Source: Methylococcales bacterium
GTDB taxonomy: Bacteria; Pseudomonadota; Gammaproteobacteria; Methylococcales; Methylomonadaceae
Reading direction: 5' to 3'
NCBI GenBank assembly: GCA_003584895.1
Contig: QVQF01000119.1
Location: 1-40,214, forward strand
DNA: 40,214 nt
Part shown: positions 5,485 to 14,767 of the stretch, piece after piece
Layout of the letters: each line of letters starts with the position of its first letter
Position numbering within the stretch: the first letter of the stretch is position 1
Made by a program: the position numbers and the translations under genes
Notes under the pieces: generated by a model
Told to the model about the DNA's origin: nothing
Database searches by the model: none
The model's input: the letters and a program-made list of their open reading frames with translations, nothing else

Positions 5485-8295
5485 ATGGAAAAAAAATACG
5501 CTCCTCACGATATAGAACAACGCTGGTATCAAAACTGGGAAGAACAAGGTTATTTTGCAGCCAAATCAGAGGGCGAATCCTATTGCATTATGATTCCACC
5601 GCCTAATGTCACCGGCAGCCTACACATGGGCCATGCTTTCCAAGACACCATCATGGATGCCCTCACCCGCTATCATAGAATGAAAGGTTATAGCACCTTG
5701 TGGCAAGCGGGTACGGATCATGCCGGTATTGCTACGCAAATGGTGGTAGAGCGTCTTTGCAATGCCGAAGGTAAAACCCGACATGATTATGGACGTGAAA
5801 AATTCGTCGAAAAAGTTTGGCAATGGAAAGAAGAATCAGGCGGTGCTATTACCCAGCAACTTCGGCGCATGGGTTCTTCATTAGATTGGAATAGAGAACG
5901 CTTCACCATGGATGATGGCATGTCCGATGCCGTTCAAGAAGTCTTTATACGCTTATACGAAGAAGGCTTAATTTATCGCGGCAAACGCTTAGTTAACTGG
6001 GACCCCGTATTGCATACCGCTGTTTCTGACTTAGAAGTCTTATCTGAAGAAGAAAATGGCTCTATGTGGCATATCCGTTATCCTTTATCGAATGGACAGG
6101 GACATTTAATCGTTGCTACCACTCGTCCAGAAACCTTATTGGGTGATGCGGCAGTTGCGATTCATCCTGATGATGATCGCTATAAACATTTGTTAGGCGA
6201 ATTTGTAGAGTTGCCTTTAACCGGCCGTAGAATTCCAATTATTGCCGATGACTATGTTGATCCTGAATTTGGTACGGGTTGTGTCAAAATCACACCGGCC
6301 CATGATTTTAATGATTATGAAGTCTGGACACGTCATCGTCATACCTCTGCAATTCAAGACTTGCCTCATGGCGGCTTGATTAATGTCTTGACTGTCGATG
6401 CTTCAATACGCAGCAATGACGAAAACGAAAATCAACTGATACCAGAACAATACAGTGGACTCGATCGTTTCGCTGCACGTAAACAAATGGTTGCGGATCT
6501 TGATGCTCTGGGCTTATTAGAAAAGATAGTCGACCATAAATTAATGGTACCTCGTGGTGATCGCACTAACAGTGTTATCGAACCCTTACTGACTGATCAA
6601 TGGTACGTTAAAGTTGGGCCATTAGCAGAACCCGCGATAGCCGCCGTGGAAAATGGCGATATTAAATTTGTCCCTGACAACTGGAAAAACACTTATTTTG
6701 ACTGGATGCGTAATATTCAAGATTGGTGTATTTCTCGGCAAATTTGGTGGGGACATCGCATCCCTGCTTGGTATGATGATCTCGGCAATATTTATGTCGG
6801 CGAATCTGAACTAGCTATTCGTGAAAAACACAACTTAGCGGCTGATTATGCCCTTAAACAAGACGAAGATGTATTAGACACTTGGTTTTCATCGGCACTC
6901 TGGCCTTTTTCAACCTTAGGTTGGCCAGAAAATACTGAAGAACTTGCCAAACATTATCCAACCAGCGTATTGGTAACAGGGTTTGATATTATTTTCTTCT
7001 GGGTCGCCCGTATGATTATGATGGGGCTTAAGTTCCAAGGCGCTGTGCCCTTTAAAGAAGTTTACATACATGGTCTAGTGCGCGATGCCGAAGGCCAAAA
7101 AATGTCAAAATCTAAAGGCAACGTACTTGATCCAATAGATATCATTGATGGTATAGAGCTTGAAGCGCTGGTCGCTAAAAGAATTGCGGGCATGATGCAG
7201 CCTCATTTAGCTAAAAAGATTGAACAGGCCACCCGCAAAGACTTTCCTGACGGCATACAATCTTACGGTACCGATGCCTTACGTTTTACTTTTGCCTCTT
7301 TAGCCTCAACCGGTCGCGATATTCGTTTTGATATGGCGAGAACAGAAGGTTATCGTAATTTCTGTAACAAGCTGTGGAATGCCGCACGTTACGTATTGAT
7401 GAATACCGAAGAGCAAGATAACGGTTTATCTGATGCACCGTGTACCTATACCCAAGTTGATCGTTGGATTATCTCCAGACTCAACCAAGTCACGACCACA
7501 ACGAGTCATGCCATAGATAATTATCGCTTTGATTTAGCCGCACAAGCGCTTTATGAATTCACTTGGAATGAGTACTGCGACTGGTATTTGGAGCTCGCTA
7601 AAATCTCCTTACAATCTGATGATGAGGCATTACAGCGCGGCACTCGTAAAACTTTATTGACAGTATTGGAAACTCTGTTACGCTTAGCCCATCCGCTAAT
7701 GCCTTTTATCACCGAAGAAATTTGGCAACGTGTCGCCCCTTTGGCAGGCATTCATGCTGACACCATTATGTTACAGCCTTATCCGATAGCAGATGAATCG
7801 CTCATTGACGATAATGCGGTCACAGAAGTTAATTGGGTCATGAGCTTTATTCTAGGTGTACGACGTATTCGGGGTGAAATGAATATTGCTCCTGGCAAGC
7901 CTTTACCCGTATTACTACAAAACGGCTCACTCAATGATCAAGACTTCTTAAACAAGAACCGTGTTTATTTACAAAAGATAGGTCGTTTAGAATCTATATT
8001 GTGGTTAGAAAATGAAGAATCCACACCAGAATCTGCCATTGCCTTAGTGGGCGAAATGAAAATCTTAATTCCTATGGCAGGTCTTATCGATAAAGATGCT
8101 GAATTGGCACGCTTGGAAAAAGAAATACAAAAAATAAACAATGACTTACCTAGAATTAAAGATAAGTTAACTAACCCAACCTTTATCGATAAAGCACCAC
8201 CCGCTGTTATCGATAAAGAAAAAGCTAAATTAGCTGAGTTAAATTCACTGCTCAGCAACCTAGAACAACAACACGCTAAAATACTAGCGATGTAA
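5485..8295 (+). CDS. valS: Valyl-tRNA synthetase
   Basis: A 936-residue class Ia aminoacyl-tRNA synthetase that charges tRNA-Val. The HIGH signature is H47-MGH in [15 protein letters not shown], and KMSKS is at 539-543 followed by KGNVLDP. The editing (CP1) domain lies between, with [10 protein letters not shown] and the threonine-rich entry typical of Val/Ile editing. The [10 protein letters not shown] segment and the C-terminal coiled coil (about 875-936, rich in Glu/Lys/Leu) are ValS-specific. The length is that of a normal bacterial ValS. The start ATG is followed by the usual [20 protein letters not shown]. Confidence 0.97.
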   Translation: MEKKYAPHDIEQRWYQNWEEQGYFAAKSEGESYCIMIPPPNVTGSLHMGHAFQDTIMDALTRYHRMKGYSTLWQAGTDHAGIATQMVVERLCNAEGKTRHDYGREKFVEKVWQWKEESGGAITQQLRRMGSSLDWNRERFTMDDGMSDAVQEVFIRLYEEGLIYRGKRLVNWDPVLHTAVSDLEVLSEEENGSMWHIRYPLSNGQGHLIVATTRPETLLGDAAVAIHPDDDRYKHLLGEFVELPLTGRRIPIIADDYVDPEFGTGCVKITPAHDFNDYEVWTRHRHTSAIQDLPHGGLINVLTVDASIRSNDENENQLIPEQYSGLDRFAARKQMVADLDALGLLEKIVDHKLMVPRGDRTNSVIEPLLTDQWYVKVGPLAEPAIAAVENGDIKFVPDNWKNTYFDWMRNIQDWCISRQIWWGHRIPAWYDDLGNIYVGESELAIREKHNLAADYALKQDEDVLDTWFSSALWPFSTLGWPENTEELAKHYPTSVLVTGFDIIFFWVARMIMMGLKFQGAVPFKEVYIHGLVRDAEGQKMSKSKGNVLDPIDIIDGIELEALVAKRIAGMMQPHLAKKIEQATRKDFPDGIQSYGTDALRFTFASLASTGRDIRFDMARTEGYRNFCNKLWNAARYVLMNTEEQDNGLSDAPCTYTQVDRWIISRLNQVTTTTSHAIDNYRFDLAAQALYEFTWNEYCDWYLELAKISLQSDDEALQRGTRKTLLTVLETLLRLAHPLMPFITEEIWQRVAPLAGIHADTIMLQPYPIADESLIDDNAVTEVNWVMSFILGVRRIRGEMNIAPGKPLPVLLQNGSLNDQDFLNKNRVYLQKIGRLESILWLENEESTPESAIALVGEMKILIPMAGLIDKDAELARLEKEIQKINNDLPRIKDKLTNPTFIDKAPPAVIDKEKAKLAELNSLLSNLEQQHAKILAM

Positions 8296-8300
8296 AGAGC

Positions 8301-8505
8301 AGGCGAAGGGCAAAAGGTGAAAGGCAAAAAACATAAGCTCTACACCATCCTTTAGCCATAAGTTTGCGCCCCGAGGGAACGAGAATAAACACCGTAGGGG
8401 CGTATTGCATGCGCCCCTACTATCACAACAATGTTATATAACACTTACTTGTGAAGATACCTTTAGCCTTTAGCCTTTTCTAACCCTTAACCTTAAACCT
8501 TGCCT
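8301..8505 (+). repeat. Pyrimidine-array leader element before pilB
   Basis: A purine-rich arm (8301-8332, GGCGAAGGGCAAAAGG-like) and, about 125 bases later, a pyrimidine-rich array (8458-8505) of TTTAGCC/CCTTAAC-type heptamers that runs directly into the pilB ATG. The arms are imperfectly inverted and could pair. No Shine-Dalgarno is visible before pilB. A related element sits in the same orientation immediately upstream of topA (30840-30942). The gap between the arms also contains the 8394-8420 hairpin. Confidence 0.55.
8394..8420. repeat. REP-like hairpin GTAGGGGCG
   Basis: Perfect 9-bp arms GTAGGGGCG and CGCCCCTAC around a 9-base centre. No T run follows it, so it is probably a dispersed palindrome and not a valS terminator. 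It lies inside the loop of the larger leader element before pilB. Confidence 0.5.
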
Positions 8506-10224
8506 ATGGCTAGTTCATCTGAAAACATCCCATTAAGCGAGTTCATTCATTACTTAATTAAAGATGGACTACTTTCAGCAAACCAAGCCGAAATTTATAA
8601 CGCACAAGCACAAAAGAAACAAACACCTTTATTAAGTTATCTTGTCATTAATAATCTTATTGATAGCCAACAAGTCGCCATAAAAGCCTCACAAGCATAC
8701 AACTTTCCGTTTTTTGATCTTGATGCTATTGAACTTCAGAGCCTTCCGATACACTTAACGAATGAAAAAATCATCCGTGAACATCATATACTTCCGCTTT
8801 TTAAACGCGGTGAAACCTTATTTATAGCCACCTCAGATCCTTCTAATTCCCAAGCTTTAGAAGACATCAAATTTCAAAGCCAATTGCACCCAGAGATCAT
8901 ATTGGTTGATGAAAAAAAATTATTCAAAGCCATAGAAACTCTGTTAGAAGCCACAGATACTTCAATGTCTGATCTACTCGACGATGAACTAGAGCATCAG
9001 GGCATTAACAAAAATAGTGATGACGAAGATTTAATTAAAACTGACATTAATGCTGAAATTGACGACGCTCCAGTGGTACGCTTTGTTAATAAAATATTGT
9101 TAGATGCCATCAAAAAAGGTGTTTCTGACATTCATATGGAACCTTATGAAAAATACTTCCGCATCCGCTATAGATCTGACGGCATACTCTACCAAATTGC
9201 TAGCCCACCTACTCATATAGCGCCTAGAATCATATCGAGAATTAAAGTCATGGCCAAAATGGATATTGCCGAACGCCGCGTTCCGCAAGATGGCCGGATT
9301 AAAATAACACTCTCTCAAAATCGAGATATTGATTTTCGAGTAAACTCATGTCCAACACTATTTGGTGAAAAGATTGTGCTACGCATTCTAGATCCAAGTA
9401 GTGCTCAGATTGGTATTGAAAAGTTAGGCTTTGAACCTGAACAAGAACAGATTTTTCTGAATGCCATTAACAAACCTTATGGTATGGTTTTAGTAACAGG
9501 ACCTACCGGCAGTGGCAAAACGGTTACTCTCTATACCGGATTAAACCTACTTAATAGTATCGAACGTAATATATCTACCGCCGAAGATCCCGTTGAAATT
9601 ACGGTCGAAGGCATTAATCAAGTTAACATGAATGTCAAAGCAGGACTGACCTTTGCCAATGCCTTACGTGCTTTTTTACGTCAAGATCCTGATGTTATTA
9701 TGGTCGGTGAAATTCGTGATTTAGAAACCGCAGAAATTGCCGTTAAAGCAGCACAAACAGGCCATTTAGTGCTATCAACACTTCACACCAATGATGCTCC
9801 CCAGACCTTAAATAGGCTTATGCAAATGGGTATTGAACCGTTCAATATCGTATCGGCTATTATTTTGATCATAGCCCAGCGCTTGGCTAGACGTTTATGT
9901 GAACATTGTAAAACCCCCATACATCTACCTGACACCACACTTATAGCCACTGGCTTTAAAACAGCGGAATTAAGCAGCCTTAAGCTTTTTAGCCCTGTCG
10001 GCTGTGAACATTGCACCAACGGTTATAAGGGCAGAATCGGTATTTATCAAATGATGACCTTAAGTGATGCTATGCGTAGCCTTATTTTAGAGGGTGGTAA
10101 TGCTTTGCAATTGGCAGAACTTGCAAAATCCGAAGGCATCAATGATTTACGCAGTTCCGGATTAAATAAAGTTCGTATGGGCATCACTAGCCTTGAAGAA
10201 ATCGATAGAATAACCAAGGAATAA
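8506..10224 (+). CDS. pilB: Type IV pilus assembly ATPase PilB
   Basis: A 572-residue GspE/PilB-family hexameric ATPase that powers pilus extension from the inner-membrane base. The N-terminal MshEN/T2SSE-N domain covers about residues 1-150. Walker A is GPTGSGKT (332-339), Walker B lies in DPDVIMVGEIRDLETAE, and the His box is HLVLSTLHTNDAPQT. A zinc-binding tetracysteine is formed by CEHC and GCEHC near residues 465-505. ATG 8506 is chosen over the in-frame TTG at 8500. The stop shares a base with the pilC start (TAATG). The prepilin peptidase pilD and pilin pilA, often beside pilBC, are not here. Confidence 0.93.
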   Translation: MASSSENIPLSEFIHYLIKDGLLSANQAEIYNAQAQKKQTPLLSYLVINNLIDSQQVAIKASQAYNFPFFDLDAIELQSLPIHLTNEKIIREHHILPLFKRGETLFIATSDPSNSQALEDIKFQSQLHPEIILVDEKKLFKAIETLLEATDTSMSDLLDDELEHQGINKNSDDEDLIKTDINAEIDDAPVVRFVNKILLDAIKKGVSDIHMEPYEKYFRIRYRSDGILYQIASPPTHIAPRIISRIKVMAKMDIAERRVPQDGRIKITLSQNRDIDFRVNSCPTLFGEKIVLRILDPSSAQIGIEKLGFEPEQEQIFLNAINKPYGMVLVTGPTGSGKTVTLYTGLNLLNSIERNISTAEDPVEITVEGINQVNMNVKAGLTFANALRAFLRQDPDVIMVGEIRDLETAEIAVKAAQTGHLVLSTLHTNDAPQTLNRLMQMGIEPFNIVSAIILIIAQRLARRLCEHCKTPIHLPDTTLIATGFKTAELSSLKLFSPVGCEHCTNGYKGRIGIYQMMTLSDAMRSLILEGGNALQLAELAKSEGINDLRSSGLNKVRMGITSLEEIDRITKE

Positions 10225-11444
10225 TGATGGTTAACAACCCAAAGCAAGTTGATTTTATTTGGGAAGGTCTTGATAAAAACAGGCAAAAAAGCAAGGGTGT
10301 AATCACTGCAAAAAGCGAAGTATTGGCACGCACGGAGTTAAGACGACAAGGTTATCGTATTACAAAAATAAGAAAAAAATCTAAACCATTATTTTCCAAA
10401 GTACGTGAAATCACAGCCAGTGACATAGCAATTTTCTCAAGACAATTAGCCACCCTGCTTAAAGCCGGAATTCCTTTAGTACAAGCATTCGACATCATTG
10501 GTAAGGGCCATGAAAATCCAAGCATGCAACTCATGCTGTTGAGTATAAAAACCAATCTTGAAAGTGGCGATACCTTAGCCGAATCACTAAAAAAGAACCC
10601 TCTCTATTTTGATGAATTATTCTGCAATTTAGTTGAAGCTGGCGAAAGTGCAGGCGTACTGGAAACTCTACTTGATAAGATTGCCACTTATAAAGAAAAA
10701 ACTGAATCCATAAAAAAGAAAATAAAAAAAGCTCTAACTTATCCAACGGCTGTCATTTTCGTTGCGTTTATTGTCACTGCCATACTTCTACTCTTTGTGG
10801 TGCCTGTCTTTGAAGAGCTATTTAAGAGTTTTGGTGCTGATCTACCCATATTTACTCGCCTAATTGTTGATATATCTAAAACATTGAAACAAATCTGGTG
10901 GCTACTACTGGTTATTATCATCTCAGTAATTTATAGCTTTATTTATTTTAAGCGGCGCTCACGAGCTTTTAATCGCTTCCTAGATAAAACCTTATTAAAA
11001 ACCCCAGTGATCGGCACTATTTTAAATAAATCAGCAATTGCCCGCTTTTCGAGAACCCTATCTATCTTATCAACGGCAGGCATCCCATTGGTTAATGCCT
11101 TAAACTCGGCTTCTGGTGCTTGTGGCAATATTATGTATAGCGAAGCCGTGTTAAAAATGCGTGAAGAAGTAGCAACGGGGCAACGTTTACAATTTGCTAT
11201 GCTGCAAACGATACTATTCCCACACAGTGTGCAACAAATGATTGCCATTGGTGAAGAATCGGGCTCTCTGGATGCTATGCTTGCTAAAGTTGCCGATTTT
11301 TATGAAGAAGATGTTGATAATCTAGTCGACAACTTAAGCAATTTGATAGAGCCTATGATTATGGTAATCTTAGGCATACTTATAGGCGGCTTAGTGATTG
11401 CTATGTACCTGCCTATCTTTAAAATGGGCGCAGTTATTAATTAA
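10224..11444 (+). CDS. pilC: Type IV pilus inner-membrane platform PilC
   Basis: A 406-residue GspF/PilC platform protein that links the PilB/PilT ATPases to the growing pilus. Two tandem GspF cytoplasmic domains each contain the family pattern FSRQLATLLKAGIPLVQAF (about 72) and FSRTLSILSTAGIPLVNAL (about 275). Three membrane spans are visible: YPTAVIFVAFIVTAILLLFV, WWLLLVIIISVIYSFIYF and the C-terminal PMIMVILGILIGGLVIAMYL. It starts in overlap with the pilB stop; either of two adjacent ATGs may be used. Together with pilB it forms a two-gene operon. Confidence 0.93.
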   Translation: MMVNNPKQVDFIWEGLDKNRQKSKGVITAKSEVLARTELRRQGYRITKIRKKSKPLFSKVREITASDIAIFSRQLATLLKAGIPLVQAFDIIGKGHENPSMQLMLLSIKTNLESGDTLAESLKKNPLYFDELFCNLVEAGESAGVLETLLDKIATYKEKTESIKKKIKKALTYPTAVIFVAFIVTAILLLFVVPVFEELFKSFGADLPIFTRLIVDISKTLKQIWWLLLVIIISVIYSFIYFKRRSRAFNRFLDKTLLKTPVIGTILNKSAIARFSRTLSILSTAGIPLVNALNSASGACGNIMYSEAVLKMREEVATGQRLQFAMLQTILFPHSVQQMIAIGEESGSLDAMLAKVADFYEEDVDNLVDNLSNLIEPMIMVILGILIGGLVIAMYLPIFKMGAVIN

Positions 11445-11483
11445 AACTAAAAACCCCTGTGCTCTCAGCAGCTATTGATTATT

Positions 11484-11618
11484 ATGAATACCTGCGTAGA
11501 ATCAGCTGATAGTATTAAACAGAGTCACAATAAATATAAAACTCATCTTGAGTCATTGTCGCAACAATGTCAGTATCACTTAAGCAGACCCACTGTTCCT
11601 CTCAGGAGTCGTAATTAG
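11484..11618 (+). CDS. Possible 44-residue leader ORF before hoxH
   Basis: An ATG-to-TAG frame of 44 codons fills the pilC-hoxH gap and ends one base before the hoxH ATG. The predicted peptide starts MNTCVESADSIKQSHNKYKT and matches no family I recognise. It has no strong ribosome-binding site. The AGGAG used by hoxH lies inside its last codons, so it could couple to hoxH, or it may be chance. It is not a HoxY remnant that I can recognise. Confidence 0.2.
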   Translation: MNTCVESADSIKQSHNKYKTHLESLSQQCQYHLSRPTVPLRSRN

Positions 11619-11619
11619 T

Positions 11620-13116
11620 ATGTATAGTCATTTAGAAACCGCCAAGAATCCTGAAAATCTTAAACGCGTCGTTGTTGACCCTGTATCTCGTGTTGAGGGT
11701 CACGGTAAGGTGACCTTATTATTAGATGCGGACAATAAGATACAGCAAGCCCGATTACATATCGTTGAGTTTCGTGGTTTTGAGCGTTTTATTCAAGGTC
11801 GCCCCTACTGGGAACTGCCTGTCTTAGTGCAAAGATTGTGTGGCATTTGTCCCGTCAGCCATCATTTGGCTGCCGCAAAAGCCATCGATCAATTAGTCGG
11901 TGTAGATCCCGAGAACCTGCCTATTTCAGCCGACAAACTAAGGCGCTTATTGCATTTTGGACAAGTACTACAATCTCATGCTCTGCATTTCTTTCATTTA
12001 TCCAGTCCCGATTTATTGTTCGGTTTTGAAAGTGATATCAGTCAACGTTCGATTATGGCCGTTCTGGCCGCTTATCCTGATTTAGCACTACAAGGTGTTA
12101 AGCTGCGTAAATACGGACAAGAAGTCATCCGTATGGTCTCTGGAAAACGAATTCATGGTACGGGCGCTATAGCCGGTGGTATGAATAAATCATTATCTAA
12201 AGCCGAACGTGACTATTTACTGGAAGACATCGACCAAATTATCGTCTGGGCAGCCGCGTCAGTAACGCTCATTAAAACAGTACATGAATCGAATCTACCT
12301 TATTTCGATGACTTCGCCACCATTCCTACTAATTATATGGGCCTAATTCAGCCAGATGGGGCGCTAGAACTTTATCATGGTGGCTTACGCGCCAAGAATG
12401 CGCAGGGTCAAACCATCATGGATCATGTTGATTACTGTCACTATAACGATTATATCCACGAAGAAGTTCGCTCTTGGACTTACATGAAATTCCCTTATTT
12501 ATTATCGTTAGGTCAAGACGATGGCTGGTATCGAGTCGGACCTTTAGCCAGAATTAATAACTGTGATTTTATTAAGACACCACAAGCAGAAGCCGCTCGT
12601 ATTACTTTTAAAGCCCATAGTCCAGGTGCGATGGTTCATAGTACCCTAGCTTTTCATTGGGCTCGCTTGATTGAGCTATTACATTGTGCTGAAGCCATTA
12701 AAGAACTACTACATGATCCCGACATTATGGGCTTAGATTTAGTCGCCAAAGGCGAAAAGCGTTATGAAGGTGTTGGCGTTATTGAAGCGCCTCGCGGCAC
12801 TTTATTTCATCATTATCAGGTTGATGAAAATGACATCGTCACCAAAGCTAATTTAATCGTTTCTACCACCAGTAATAACAGGGCTATGAATGAATCAGTA
12901 CGCCAAGTAGCCGCTGAATATTTATCTGGCAGAGAACTCACTGAGCCCTTATTGAATAATCTAGAAGTAGCGATCCGCGCTTATGATCCTTGTTTGTCTT
13001 GCGCCACTCATGCCATGGGAAAAATGCCCTTGCAGTTAGAGCTAATGGATGCAAACGGTCAATTAATTGATAAACTGGTTAAGCATAGTAATGGTCAAAT
13101 CGAACGACTGGCATGA
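11620..13116 (+). CDS. hoxH: [NiFe]-hydrogenase large subunit HoxH
   Basis: A 498-residue large subunit of the bidirectional NAD-linked (group 3d) type. The L1 motif RVEGHGK (residues 24-30), L2 RLCGICPVSHH with C74 and C77, and the C-terminal L5 DPCLSCATH with C458, C461 and H464 supply the four Ni-Fe ligands. A 34-residue tail after H464 would be removed on nickel insertion. Stretches such as HIVEFRGFERFIQG, WSYMKFPYL, RVGPLARIN, GVGVIEAPRGTLFHHY and IRAYDPCLSCATHA are HoxH-like. AGGAG precedes the ATG. The partners hoxF, hoxU and hoxY that normally lie upstream are absent from the window. Confidence 0.92.
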   Translation: MYSHLETAKNPENLKRVVVDPVSRVEGHGKVTLLLDADNKIQQARLHIVEFRGFERFIQGRPYWELPVLVQRLCGICPVSHHLAAAKAIDQLVGVDPENLPISADKLRRLLHFGQVLQSHALHFFHLSSPDLLFGFESDISQRSIMAVLAAYPDLALQGVKLRKYGQEVIRMVSGKRIHGTGAIAGGMNKSLSKAERDYLLEDIDQIIVWAAASVTLIKTVHESNLPYFDDFATIPTNYMGLIQPDGALELYHGGLRAKNAQGQTIMDHVDYCHYNDYIHEEVRSWTYMKFPYLLSLGQDDGWYRVGPLARINNCDFIKTPQAEAARITFKAHSPGAMVHSTLAFHWARLIELLHCAEAIKELLHDPDIMGLDLVAKGEKRYEGVGVIEAPRGTLFHHYQVDENDIVTKANLIVSTTSNNRAMNESVRQVAAEYLSGRELTEPLLNNLEVAIRAYDPCLSCATHAMGKMPLQLELMDANGQLIDKLVKHSNGQIERLA

Positions 13117-13592
13117 TTAAACCCATATTAGTGTTCGGCTACGGTAATCTTAGCCGTGGTGATGATGCTTTAGGGCCATTATTGTTAGACTATATTGAAA
13201 AGCACTGTGATTTAAGCAAAATAGAACTGTTAACCGACTTTCAGTTGCAAATAGAACATGCACTGGATTTAGAACACCGCTCATTAGTCTTATTTGTCGA
13301 TGCCTCTGTAGCCTGCATTAACCGCTGTGATTTTTCACCGCTAACAGCAGCCAGAGACAAAAGCTATACCACCCATGCCATGAGTCCTGCGGCGGTTTTA
13401 GCAGTGTATGTTTCCATAAAAAAACAAGCACCGCCACCGTGCTTTCTGATGAGCATTAAGTCTGAAAGTATGGAATTAGGTGCAGGCTTAAGCAGTGCCG
13501 CTGAAAATAATTTGCAGCAGGCTTGTTTATTTGTAAAACAATTATTGCAACAACCGACTCTTAATCACTGGCTACAACAAACAAGCTATTAA
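13113..13592 (+). CDS. hoxW: Hydrogenase maturation endopeptidase HoxW
   Basis: A 159-residue HyaD/HybD-family protease that clips the C-terminal extension of HoxH after nickel insertion. It has the GNLSRGDDALG motif at the N-terminus, with D17 at the nickel-sensing position, D63 in VLFVDAS and H88 in YTTHAMSP, matching the metal ligands of the family. DFQLQIEHALDL is the HoxW-type substrate-side segment. It overlaps hoxH by four bases (ATGA), so the two are coupled. Its TAA stop lies within the 7-bp target duplication of the repeat element that follows. Confidence 0.9.
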   Translation: MIKPILVFGYGNLSRGDDALGPLLLDYIEKHCDLSKIELLTDFQLQIEHALDLEHRSLVLFVDASVACINRCDFSPLTAARDKSYTTHAMSPAAVLAVYVSIKKQAPPPCFLMSIKSESMELGAGLSSAAENNLQQACLFVKQLLQQPTLNHWLQQTSY

Positions 13593-13595
13593 TCA

Positions 13596-13901
13596 CTGAT
13601 GTAACGCAGTGACGTCGTTTTATTCTCGTTTGCCGCGCCGAGCATCGCAGGTTTTGTTGGGATTAGCCCGAAGGGGCGCGGCATGGATGCCGTGCGTCGG
13701 TAGGAGGGCAGGAAGCCCTCTCTACCGACCCCCGACAAAACCAAGAAGCGCAGGAAGAAGCGGCAACCGAGCCGCCTTTTCTTTGGATACTTTCTTTTGG
13801 CGGAGCAAAAGAAAGTGTCTCGCCTTCGGGTGCGAGAACCCGATCAAAAAGCGTCGCATTAGCGACACAGAACAAAATACAAACTATCTGCGTAACATCA
13901 G
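13596..13901. mobile_element. MITE-like structured element, copy A
   Basis: A 306-bp element with terminal inverted repeats CTGATGTAACGCAG (13596-13609) and CTGCGTAACATCAG (13888-13901), one mismatch, flanked by 7-bp direct repeats TTAATCA (13589-13595) and TTAACCA (13902-13908). The interior folds into strong hairpins: GGTTTTGTTGGG pairing with CCCCGACAAAACC around GTCGGTAG...CTACCGAC, and ACTTTCTTTT/AAAAGAAAGT. It has no transposase; short ORFs on both strands are not credible genes. A second copy is at 19521-19838. The right end supplies the stop codon of the neighbouring nitrilase gene. Confidence 0.85.
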
Positions 13902-14767
13902 TTAACCAAATCTACTTGCAACGGCCAATCTCTATAATTAAAAACTTGTCCTTGTTCTCTAACCGTTGCACAAGCGCTAGGTGATATTTCTGCGAATACC
14001 CATTGCAACTCATTAAAGATACCCTCCGATAAAATACCATTATCAGGAAAACCTCTATCTACTGGCGTATAAACAGCCGCCGCGCCCACATTAACATCCA
14101 CGGCTTCTGACCATGGCGCATTACCGACTAACGAAGCTTGAACGACATAACATTGATTTTCTAAGGCTCTAGCTTGACAGCCAATTTTAACGCGATTAAA
14201 ACCCGCGACAGTATCCGTACAACTAGGCACTAAAATTAATATACAACCTGCCTCCACTTGTTTTCTGACTAATAAAGGAAACTCGCTGTCATAACAAATA
14301 TTAATGGCAATTTTTCCATATTCTGTGTCAAAGCATTTCAGTTCTTTTCCGCCTTTAATTAACCAGCGTTCGTTTTCAAAGCGGGTCATCATGAGTTTAT
14401 CTTGATAATCGACTGAACCATCCGCCATAAATAAATAAGCGCGGTTATGATAAACCTCTCCTTCAATAAGCACCGGAAAGGTACCTGCTTGAATAATACA
14501 ATGATGCTGTTGAGCTAAGCGTGTAAACAGCGCAATAAAATCACCATGCAATAATTGCATAGCGACTAACTGTTTACTTAAAGATGAATAAATTTCCTGA
14601 GCAAATAATGATGCCAGCTCCATACTAAAGTACTCTGGGAACACTAAAATATTAGCGTTTTGTGCGCTAGCCTCACCCACCCAACGCTCAATTTTTTGCT
14701 GATAAGCTGACCAATCGGCCAAAAAACTAATATCGTATTGAGCTGTAGCAATTTTAACGTTCATCAT
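13898..14767 (-). CDS. Carbon-nitrogen hydrolase (nitrilase superfamily)
   Basis: A 289-residue nitrilase-superfamily amidohydrolase. The Glu-Lys-Cys triad is E45 in VFPEYFS, K124 in YQDKLMMTRFE and C158 in INICYDSEFP. Such enzymes hydrolyse amides or nitriles; the subtype resembles bacterial hydrolases of unknown substrate and is not assigned. ATG 14767 is used in place of the TTG at 14773. Its last codons VNTGA fall in the repeat element: the TGA stop (13900-13898) lies in the terminal inverted repeat, so insertion replaced the original C-terminal tail. The function is general only. Confidence 0.85.
   Translation of the reverse strand: MMNVKIATAQYDISFLADWSAYQQKIERWVGEASAQNANILVFPEYFSMELASLFAQEIYSSLSKQLVAMQLLHGDFIALFTRLAQQHHCIIQAGTFPVLIEGEVYHNRAYLFMADGSVDYQDKLMMTRFENERWLIKGGKELKCFDTEYGKIAINICYDSEFPLLVRKQVEAGCILILVPSCTDTVAGFNRVKIGCQARALENQCYVVQASLVGNAPWSEAVDVNVGAAAVYTPVDRGFPDNGILSEGIFNELQWVFAEISPSACATVREQGQVFNYRDWPLQVDLVN

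Noticed and set aside
8296-8420. valS terminator at the GTAGGGGCG hairpin
   Set aside because: No T tract follows on the plus strand and the hairpin is more like a dispersed repeat.
13609-13905. Open frames on both strands of the repeat element (and at 19579-19797)
   Set aside because: Both copies give similar peptides only because the DNA is repeated; hairpin stems and changes such as T-A to G-C follow base pairing and not codons.
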